Below are positions 56,858 to 64,000 of a stretch of DNA of 64,000 nt, piece after piece. Each line of letters starts with the position of its first letter. The stretch's first letter is position 1. Origin of the DNA: Neocallimastix lanati (nom. inval.) (lineage: Eukaryota > Neocallimastigomycota > Neocallimastigomycetes > Neocallimastigales > Neocallimastigaceae). The stretch spans positions 589,501 to 653,500 of the forward strand of contig JACVTC010000018.1 in assembly GCA_016946835.1 (NCBI GenBank), read 5' to 3'. The translations under genes were made by a program, and so were the position numbers. Under the pieces are notes generated by a model. The model worked only from the letters and a program-made list of their open reading frames with translations. It was not told the origin of the DNA and made no database searches.

Positions 56858-59800
56858 TTAGTTGGACTCATTAAATTCTTTGATTAGTTCAGGGCAGTTG
56901 AAGTTGGATTCAGGTTCCCACGAGGCATCAGATAGTGAGTATCCTTTCCATTTGATGAGATATTGAATTTTTCCATAATGTTTTCTTTTATCCAGAATCT
57001 TTTCAACTTCATATTCTTCTTCATCATCTATGATAACCGGTGGAGGTGGTGCTTGAGTTCTATTAAAATTGTCTTCATAATATGGTTCTAATTCGGATAC
57101 ATGTATAATTGGATGAATTCTATACTTCTTTGGTAGATCTAATTTGTAAGTTACCGGAGAGATTTTCTTTATAATTTTGAAAGGTCCTAATTTTCTTGGT
57201 TTAAGTTTTTTGTTTTTGTTTCTTAAAATGAGAGAACTATTCAGCCATACTTTATCATTTTTCTTGAATTCTGGGGCTTGGGTTCTGTGTTTATTTGCAA
57301 AGTTTTCTTGTTTCTTAGAGGCGGTTTCCAAATTCTTTTTTAATTCCTTAGAGAGATCAGATAAATTTACTACAAAGTCTTCAGCTCTTGGTACATCGAT
57401 GTTACTTGGTATTTCTGGTGAATGCCTAGGATTGAATCCATAATTTGCATAGAAAGGTGAGTAATTAGACGATTCCTGGATTGCATTGTTGTAACTGAAT
57501 TCGGCCAGATAAAGATAGTTACTCCAATTAGATCCTTTGTAGTTAGCAAAACATCTTAAATATTGTTCAATAACGGAGTTCACCCTCTCCGTCAAACCGT
57601 TAGTTTGGTGATGGGATGGAGAAGAGAACTTCAACTTAATGTCGAGGGCATCGCAAACAGCAGTCCAAAATTTAGAGGTAAATTGGGTTCCTCTATCGGA
57701 TAGAATTTCATTTGGTAAGCCGTGGAGTCGAAAGACGGTTTTCATAAAAGCAGAAGCAGTGTCAGGGGCGGAAGGAACGTTTTCAAAAGGAATAAAGTGG
57801 CACATTTTAGAGAAGCGGTCGACAATGACAAAGATACAAGTAAAACCAGAAGATTCAGGGAGATCGGTAATAAAATCCATAGCAATAGAGATCCAAGGGC
57901 GATTAGGAATTTCAAGCGGTTGTAAGTATCCATAAGGTTTGTGTCTTGAGTCCTTAGAACGGCAGCAAGTTTCGCAGGAGCGAATATAGTCTTTAGCATC
58001 AGAGTTAAGCGAGGGCCACCAAAAGTCGCGATTTAAAAGATTAATTGTTTTTCGAATTCCGAAGTGACCAGCGGAGGGAGAGTCATGGCAGATCTTAAAA
58101 GCGTGTGAGCGGCAGTTAGGCGGAATATAAAGTTTGTTGTCAAAGAGAAGGTAACCGTTACTAAGTGAGAATTTATCGATTTTAGGATGTGGGATTGGGA
58201 GCTTGTTATTTCCAAGGTAGTCACAAACGTTATGATAAAATGAATCGTTTTTACATTCGGAAAGGATTTCTTCAGTGAAAGGTACAGCGGAAGTTGGGAA
58301 AGCAGCAAAGTTTTCAGGACGGAGCACTGAGAAGGGGATTTCATTAGAATTTTGTTCAGAAGCAGCATAATCAGGTCTTCTTGAGAGCGCATCGGGTTTT
58401 CCATTGATTGAGCCAGAGCGATAGACAATTTTGAAGTTAAACTCGGATAAGAATAGAGACCAACGAATAAGCCTTTGTGTCATCTTTTCAGGTTTTTTCT
58501 GATAGAGAAGGTTGCGATGATCAGAATAAATTGTAAACGGTGTAGGTGTTCCTTTCAGAAGATGTCGCCAGTTTTCCAATGCAGAGATGATTGCTAAGAG
58601 CTCCTTATCGTAAATCGGGTAGTTTCTTTCTGGTGAAGTAAGAGATCTTAAATAAAAGGCAATGGGATGAATTTTATTATCTTTTGAAGAAGTTTGGGAG
58701 AGAACAGCACCTATAGCAAAATTACTGCTATCGGTTTCGACCATGAATGGGAGATTTCGGTCAGGATAAGCGAGAACGGGAGCAGAAGTAAATTTGGATT
58801 TGATTGTATTAAAAGATTCTTCAGCTTCTTCGGACCAGAGAAATTCGGAGTCTTTCCTTAAGAGAGCATTGAGGGGATGAGCTAGTTTTGCGAAATTGGG
58901 TATGAAGCGTCTATAGTAATTGGCTAAACCTAGAAACGATTGAATGTCTTTAACACATGTTGGAGTAGGCCATTCGAGTATAGAAGAGATCTTTTTTGGG
59001 TCCATAAATATACCATTGGAGGAGATTCTATGACCAAGGAAATCGATAAATGGAACGCAGAATTCGCATTTTTCGAGCTTTGCGTATAATCCTGCTTTAC
59101 GGAGTCTAGTGAGAATTTCAGCGAGATGTATCCAATGAGAATCCAAATCAGGAGAAAAGATAATTATATCATCAATGTAGCTGAAGGCGAATTTTCCAAG
59201 ACAGTCTTCAAGAACGTCATTTATGAAATGTTGGAATACTGCTGGTGCATTTTTCAAGCCGAAAGGCATCACGCGGTATTCGTAGTGGCCATACTTACAC
59301 GTAAACGCAGTTTTATACTCGTCTCCTTCCTTTATTCGAACTAAATTGTATGCTGAGCGGAGATCGAGTTTTGAAAATATTTTTCCTTTACTCAAGTGTT
59401 CTAACATATCGTTTATAAGTGGTAGAGGATACGAGTCCCGAATAGTGATGTCGTTAAGTTTGCGGTAGTCTACACACATACGAAGTTCACCGCTTTTCTT
59501 AGGTACGAAAAGTACAGGGGCACCTGCTGGTGACTTTGATTTACGTATGAATCCTTTAGCGAGATTTTCATCAATATATTCCTTAAGAGCAATGGATTCT
59601 TGTTCAGTGAGTGGGTAGATTGGGCCATAAAACAGTTTTGCATCGGGTTTTAGTTTTATCTCACAATCATATTGACGATGAGGTGGTAGTTTGTTGGCAG
59701 ATTTTTCATCGAAGACATCAATAAATTGCAAAAGCTTTTCAGGAAGATTGTTCGTTTCAGGTTGATTAATTGATTCTAAGGTTTCATCATCAAGTTGGGG

Positions 59801-61057
59801 TTCTTTTTCTGTAACGTGAGCAGTGAAAGTCATAGGAATAACCAGGCAATTATTAGTGCAATAACTTGATTTAAAGCAAAGTTTCTTTTCAGAAAAATTT
59901 ATCATTGGATTATGGGTACAGAGCCATTCAGAGCCAAGTATGCAGCAGTAAGAGGGTAAATCGATGATGTAGAATTCAGCTAAGCATTTGTGATTATCAT
60001 AAGTGAGGGAGAGTGGCATGGTTTTGCCTAATATAGTTTGATTTCCACCTATACCGGAGACCTGTGGGACAGCATTTTGTTTTTCGAAGGGAATATTATT
60101 TTCTTTTGCGAAGTAGATATCCATAAGATTTAATTGTGATCCGGAGTCAATTAAAATTTTGGTTTTAACAGAAGCGTTTGAGGTACTTATATTGAATTTA
60201 AAGGTTGCAGTTTTAACATTGGGATTATCAGAGAGTCTTGGTCTTGGTTTGGTTGTTTCTGGATTTGTTACGTAAGTAGTATTACTGCTTGTACTGTTAT
60301 TATTGTTTCTTTTTCTGTTTTTGATGGGGCAATTATCAAGTTGGTGGTCAGTAGATCCACAATAGAGGCAGAGGTTTTCCTTTCTTCTTTTTTCTTTTTC
60401 TTCTTTTGAAAGAGGTCCATGGGTTTTATTAGGTTTGGATTGAAAAGGTTTTTTACCAGCGTTTCTTTTAAAATTGTTTCTAGTATTACTATTATTGTTG
60501 TTTTGTCGGTTGGTTAAGTTATTAAAGTTTCGATGGTTTGATATGCGGCTATCGATTCTGGAAGCAATTGTTTGCATTGCGAATAATGAACGGGGTCCTG
60601 GAAACATTTCGAGTATTCTGGTAGCTATTTGGTCTTGTAATCCATCCAAGAAAGCATCCATCTTGGCTTCTTCGTTCCAAGATGAATCATCAGCATATCG
60701 GTTGAATTCCATGATGTAATGTTGAATATCACCGATTCTTTTTTGCTTTATTGTTCTTAACCTATGGTTTGCCACGAAAGTTGCGTCATTATTCCCAAAA
60801 ACCGATTTCATTCGTTCGATGAATTCTTCGTAATTACCTAGGCATGGATCCATGTTTTCAATTAACGTTGCTGCCCAGTTCATAGCAGTTCCATATAGTC
60901 TTGAAATAATGTATACCACTTTTGATTCATCATCAACGAATCTATCTGGATAGATCATAAAAAGAAGTTCAATTTTAGCGAGGAATCCTTTAAAATACCT
61001 TCTATCGCCGGCGAATCCATCCTTGAGTGTTGCATTACTATTGTTTACTTCTTCCAT
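56858..61057 (-). CDS. Ty3/gypsy chromovirus Gag-Pol polyprotein, intact (element Z)
   Basis: A single 1399-codon frame with Gag and Pol fused, no frameshift between them. In order: Gag capsid-like region (about 15-175), Asn-rich linker, zinc knuckle CX2CX4HX4C at 230-243 (CLYCGSTDHQLDNC), aspartic protease with DSGSQ at 304-308, reverse transcriptase (about 455-700) with YIDD at 627-630, RNase H (about 770-890; ETDSSNF, YDKELLAI, SDHRNL), integrase with HHCC finger (HDSPSAGHFG ... CETCC), catalytic Asp residues in MDFITDLP and LSDRGTQF and Glu in HHQTNGLTERVN, then the GPFKIIKK module, and a C-terminal chromodomain (EEYEVEKILDKRKHYGKIQY, WKGYSLSDASWEPE). All catalytic residues I can place are present. 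A chromodomain normally steers integration to marked chromatin. ATG 61057 follows a poly-A run. With near-identical LTRs it may be recently active, but its 5' LTR is damaged. Confidence 0.95.
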   Translation of the reverse strand: MEEVNNSNATLKDGFAGDRRYFKGFLAKIELLFMIYPDRFVDDESKVVYIISRLYGTAMNWAATLIENMDPCLGNYEEFIERMKSVFGNNDATFVANHRLRTIKQKRIGDIQHYIMEFNRYADDSSWNEEAKMDAFLDGLQDQIATRILEMFPGPRSLFAMQTIASRIDSRISNHRNFNNLTNRQNNNNSNTRNNFKRNAGKKPFQSKPNKTHGPLSKEEKEKRRKENLCLYCGSTDHQLDNCPIKNRKRNNNNSTSSNTTYVTNPETTKPRPRLSDNPNVKTATFKFNISTSNASVKTKILIDSGSQLNLMDIYFAKENNIPFEKQNAVPQVSGIGGNQTILGKTMPLSLTYDNHKCLAEFYIIDLPSYCCILGSEWLCTHNPMINFSEKKLCFKSSYCTNNCLVIPMTFTAHVTEKEPQLDDETLESINQPETNNLPEKLLQFIDVFDEKSANKLPPHRQYDCEIKLKPDAKLFYGPIYPLTEQESIALKEYIDENLAKGFIRKSKSPAGAPVLFVPKKSGELRMCVDYRKLNDITIRDSYPLPLINDMLEHLSKGKIFSKLDLRSAYNLVRIKEGDEYKTAFTCKYGHYEYRVMPFGLKNAPAVFQHFINDVLEDCLGKFAFSYIDDIIIFSPDLDSHWIHLAEILTRLRKAGLYAKLEKCEFCVPFIDFLGHRISSNGIFMDPKKISSILEWPTPTCVKDIQSFLGLANYYRRFIPNFAKLAHPLNALLRKDSEFLWSEEAEESFNTIKSKFTSAPVLAYPDRNLPFMVETDSSNFAIGAVLSQTSSKDNKIHPIAFYLRSLTSPERNYPIYDKELLAIISALENWRHLLKGTPTPFTIYSDHRNLLYQKKPEKMTQRLIRWSLFLSEFNFKIVYRSGSINGKPDALSRRPDYAASEQNSNEIPFSVLRPENFAAFPTSAVPFTEEILSECKNDSFYHNVCDYLGNNKLPIPHPKIDKFSLSNGYLLFDNKLYIPPNCRSHAFKICHDSPSAGHFGIRKTINLLNRDFWWPSLNSDAKDYIRSCETCCRSKDSRHKPYGYLQPLEIPNRPWISIAMDFITDLPESSGFTCIFVIVDRFSKMCHFIPFENVPSAPDTASAFMKTVFRLHGLPNEILSDRGTQFTSKFWTAVCDALDIKLKFSSPSHHQTNGLTERVNSVIEQYLRCFANYKGSNWSNYLYLAEFSYNNAIQESSNYSPFYANYGFNPRHSPEIPSNIDVPRAEDFVVNLSDLSKELKKNLETASKKQENFANKHRTQAPEFKKNDKVWLNSSLILRNKNKKLKPRKLGPFKIIKKISPVTYKLDLPKKYRIHPIIHVSELEPYYEDNFNRTQAPPPPVIIDDEEEYEVEKILDKRKHYGKIQYLIKWKGYSLSDASWEPESNFNCPELIKEFNESN

Positions 61058-61235
61058 TTTTTTTTTTTTTTTTTTTTTAATTCTAATTATTGATTACTAA
61101 TTATTAATTATTAATTATTAATTATTATTAATTATTAAATATTGATTATTAATTATTAATTATTACTAATTATTGAATATTGATTATTATTATTATTAAT
61201 TATTAAATATTAATTATTAATTATTAATTATTACT

Positions 61236-61277
<42 letters not shown>

Positions 61278-61596
61278 CTAATTATTCAATTGGTTATTTA
61301 TATTAAAACTATTAAATATCTAAATTATTATTATTATTATTTTTTTTTTTTTTTTTTTTAGTTATTATAATCATTAATTTTGATTGAATAATAAATATAC
61401 AATATAATTAATTATTAGAAGAAGTAAATATTTAATTTCAATATAAATAATTTTAATTTCAAGGATGGTTATATGGATTATTGAAAATATTAATAATTTT
61501 AATATATAGTAAAATTCAAGGGTTCCGATTGAATTTATAAATTCATGCATGAATTTTGGTAGAAAAATTTATAGTCTTGGTAAGTGGTTTCAAAAA
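61058..61596 (-). other. Untranslated leader of element Z, low complexity
   Basis: Poly-T tracts at 61058-61078, 61239-61274 and 61341-61359 (plus strand) and (ATT)n-like attattaattattaaat repeats at 61080-61236. No reading frame. The stretch 61430-61596 is ordinary A+T-rich sequence. Confidence 0.7.
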
Positions 61597-61799
61597 TAGT
61601 AGAAAATGGGATTCCTTAACGGGGTTCCAAAAAGAGTAGTAGAGAATGGGATTCCTTAACGGGGTTCCAAAAAAGAATAGTAGTAAATGGGATTCCTTAA
61701 CGGTGTTCCAAAAATAGTAGTAGAAAATGGGATTCCTTAACGGGGTTCCAAAAATAGTAGTAGAAAATGGGATTCATTAACGGGGTTCCAAAAAGAGTA
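61597..61799. repeat. 40-41-bp tandem repeat in the leader of element Z
   Basis: Five units with core gggattccttaacggggttc separated by aaaaagagtagtagagaat-like spacers, unit length 40 or 41 bp. Much richer in G+C than the surroundings. Located 40-240 bp downstream of the 5' LTR in the direction of transcription. Confidence 0.9.
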
Positions 61800-61840
61800 A
61801 AAGTGCAAAGGTATTGTGCTTAGTTTAGTGGTGTTTTTAT

Positions 61841-62436
61841 TGTAACGAATATTGGAATATCCGTGTTTTAAAGAGTTTAACACAATAGGTAAGCACTTTT
61901 TGATTAATAAGTAATTTGGTTTTTTAAAATATAGTTTTATTAATTAAGAAATTTAAAAATATTAATTATAAAGATTAATTATTGTAATATTTCGAATTAC
62001 TTATTAATTAATTCAATAATTAATAAAAACACAATTTTTAGAATATTTTTTTTTGGCTGCGAAATTCACTCCTATTTATAGTTTTTCAAAATTTAAATCC
62101 ATAAAAATTTAAAACCATAAAATCATTAAAAAGTTTCATAAAAATTGATTATTTTCGGTTAAAAAGAATCTAAAGGAAATAATGATAAAAGATAAATTAA
62201 AATAGAATTTCTATCTGATTTGTTTCTATTAATTTCTAATAATTTCTTTTGTTAATTTTTTCAGAAATTTATACAGAAACAAATACAGAAACAAATACAG
62301 AAATGAAGTATAAAAATTCTTTAAAATTTAAATGATATAAAATTTTAGTAAAGGTGTGAGTCGAACCCTAGTGGTTCAGGCTGAGGTCATAGTGACTAAC
62401 CACTATGCCAGCATTCTAATTTCTAATTTTTTAAGA
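61841..62436 (-). repeat. 5' LTR of gypsy element Z, outer end missing
   Basis: Starts TGTAACGAATATTGGAATAT at the left and matches the 3' LTR to ttttttaagat, but the last eight bases (tcgttaca in the 3' LTR) are replaced by the start of LTR W. In transcriptional sense the missing bases are the very start of U3. Confidence 0.9.
62353..62415 (-). other. tRNA-like segment with A-box and B-box matches in LTR Z (5' copy)
   Basis: Same as 56455-56517 with one difference (GCCTGAACC versus GCTTGAACC). Both boxes are unchanged, and the A-box hairpin is intact. Confidence 0.5.
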
Positions 62437-62747
62437 TGTTAAGGTTTTAAAGAATTAAATAAAAATAAAGTAAGAAACACAAATTTTATTTATTTATTTA
62501 TTATTTTTATTTATAAATTTATTTTTTTTTTGATGATATTTAAAAATTAGTAGCAAAATTTACAACTATTTATACTTTTTTTCAAGGCATAAAAGTTGTT
62601 CTTGCCACTAAATTACATTTTATTTATTTATTTTTTTTTTTTTTTTTTTTTTTATAAAAACTATTAAATTTAAATTGAATTTTATAATCAATCATATAAA
62701 ATTTAATTATAACAATATAAATAAAATACATTTAAATATTAATAAAA

Positions 62748-62783
<36 letters not shown>

Positions 62784-63266
62784 AATATCTAAAATATTAC
62801 TAATTAGAATTTATTTAATTGGCTATAAATTTTATTACAATCTGTTAAAATATTCAAATAAAAATAAAAATACTATTCTAATATAAAGGTTATTAATAAA
62901 ATAAAATATTTTTCAATATAAAATAAAACATTTCGATATAAAATTTTATAATAAAAGTTAAAATATAATATATAAATTTTTAATTATCAATATATAAAAA
63001 TATTATTAATACAAATTTTCATTATTAATATAAAAAAAAATAAGATTTATTATTAATATTGCTAATATAAGTTTTAAATATATAAAAATATTACTATTAA
63101 TATAAGATTTAATATAAAAATATAAAGTTTAATATAATTTTTGATTTAATTTTTGATCTTTGGATTTAAAAATTTATTAAAGTACAAAAATAATAATGTA
63201 CACATAATGTATTAGAAATAAATCGTAGATTTAATTAAGAATGCATTATTTAGTACATTCTTATCA
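62437..63266 (-). repeat. Probable 3' LTR of gypsy element W
   Basis: TGTTAAGGTTTTAAAGAATT ... TAGTACATTCTTATCA, TG...CA ends, about 830 bp, located just downstream (minus strand) of the W integrase stop, after the purine-containing word gtcggggcatct. Contains poly-T runs near 62630-62655 and 62750-62779. The second LTR is outside the window, so the ends rest on the TG...CA rule and on the junction with LTR Z. Confidence 0.55.
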
Positions 63267-63284
63267 AGATGCCCCGACGAAGAC

Positions 63285-64000
63285 TCAAGCTTCTCTGTAA
63301 GCGGAGTTAAACTTTACTAAATTTTTAAAGTGAACATTCCTATCGAGTTGCTTTCCAGTCTTCTGATCGATTAGGGTTGCTGTGTTGAATTGAATTTTTA
63401 AAATTTTAAATGGTCCATTGTAATATGGTTCTAGCTTAGTGCGGCTAAAGTTTCTAACAAGAACAAGATCACCAGCTTTTAATTCTTTTCTTTTTTTCAT
63501 ACTTATTTGTTCTTCTCGTCTTGTTGCCCAATACTTGTTAGCATTCTTCACATTTTCGCATGCTTCTCTAGTCCATTGATAATGACGAACAAATTTTTCC
63601 ATTAAAATTTCATCATATGATTTACCTGCATTTTCAATTGTTCTTATGGCTATATCATACGGCTGTTGGTCTTCTCTTCCATATACTAATTCAAAACTAG
63701 AATGTCCAGTAGCTGTATTTTTGATAGTTCGAAGTGCCCATAAAGCAGAAGGTAAAACTTCATCCCAATCTTGATTTTTCCTTCCTAATAAACGGAGTAA
63801 TTTTCCAATTTCTTTATTTCGATTTTCAGTAAGGCCATTTGATTCAGGGTGGTAAGTAGCTACAAATTTAACATATACATCATAAAGATCAAGAAAGATT
63901 TTAGTCATATCAGAAGTGAATTGGACTCCATTATCAGTAGTAATAACTTGAGGTACACCATGTCTTGCAAAAACGTTTATTAAAAATTTAATTATATCAG
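63285..64000 (-). CDS. Ty3/gypsy integrase, C-terminal part of pol (element W), runs off the window
   Basis: Open from the window edge to TAA at 63285, about 238 codons. Integrase core: FARHGVPQVITTDNGVQFTS with a catalytic Asp (TDNG), then ATYHPESNGLTENRNKEIGK with the catalytic Glu, WDEVLPSALWALRTIKNTAT, and YGREDQQPYD. The end (KAGDLVLVRNFSRTK, YYNGPFKILKIQ, RNVHFKNLVKF) is the usual GPY/F-like module. There is no chromodomain, and the sequence is clearly different from elements 1 and Z, so W is another gypsy lineage. The first catalytic Asp, zinc finger and RT lie beyond position 64000. The visible part has no stop or frameshift. Confidence 0.9.
   Translation of the reverse strand, partial: DIIKFLINVFARHGVPQVITTDNGVQFTSDMTKIFLDLYDVYVKFVATYHPESNGLTENRNKEIGKLLRLLGRKNQDWDEVLPSALWALRTIKNTATGHSSFELVYGREDQQPYDIAIRTIENAGKSYDEILMEKFVRHYQWTREACENVKNANKYWATRREEQISMKKRKELKAGDLVLVRNFSRTKLEPYYNGPFKILKIQFNTATLIDQKTGKQLDRNVHFKNLVKFNSAYREA

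Noticed and set aside
57177-60719. Plus-strand and alternate-frame reading frames within element Z
   Set aside because: Antisense or out-of-frame shadows of the intact Gag-Pol frame.

Overview
The window is very A+T-rich eukaryotic DNA dominated by decayed LTR retrotransposons, with long poly-A/poly-T runs and (AAT)n / (AATA)n arrays. The few host-like genes are interrupted by short GT-AG introns. The gene families present (TALE homeobox, PI-PLC X-domain, subtilisin-like protease, DUF4832-like protein) together with the extreme A+T content best suggest a fungus, most likely an anaerobic gut fungus (Neocallimastigomycota). That assignment is inference; no rRNA or other marker is present. Standard stop codons appear to be used, because the one intact 1399-codon polyprotein uses CAA/CAG for Gln and ends at TAA.

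Layout. 1-15.2 kb: three sets of heavily decayed Ty1/copia pieces. Each set is a minus-strand block (RT and/or integrase) and a plus-strand block (gag and RT) placed head to head around a low-complexity spacer. A complete, apparently intact TALE homeobox gene (minus, 4623-5621) lies between the first two sets. 15.2-27.2 kb: the host-like region, holding a second, minimal TALE homeobox gene (plus, 17702-18240), two broken subtilisin-like protease genes, a broken PI-PLC gene and a broken DUF4832-like gene. 27.2-35.3 kb: a copia element lacking its integrase, then a decayed chromodomain Ty3/gypsy element. 35.3-44.9 kb: an LTR (family X), a compositionally distinct gag-like coiled-coil reading frame, unrecognised decayed coding sequence and a rearranged gypsy fragment. 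44.9-55.9 kb: a copia RT-RNase H with one frameshift, then a patchwork of solo-LTR-like repeats (families R, A, X, Y). 55.9-62.4 kb: an almost intact chromovirus (family Z) with near-identical LTRs and one open Gag-Pol frame. 62.4-64 kb: the 3' end of a different gypsy element (W), probably inserted into the outer LTR of Z.

The most interesting signals are: (1) both homeobox genes need a 6-nt microexon (encoding Ala-Gln or Thr-Gln), flanked by two phase-0 introns at the same homeodomain position, to restore a canonical homeodomain; (2) the second homeodomain has His in place of the near-invariant Asn51; (3) two different gypsy LTR families carry a tRNA-like segment with Pol III A-box and B-box matches at tRNA spacing; (4) the stops in the broken host genes are largely explained by C-to-T (or G-to-A) changes; and (5) two copies of a roughly 960-bp repeat abut the same end of the same LTR in opposite orientations.
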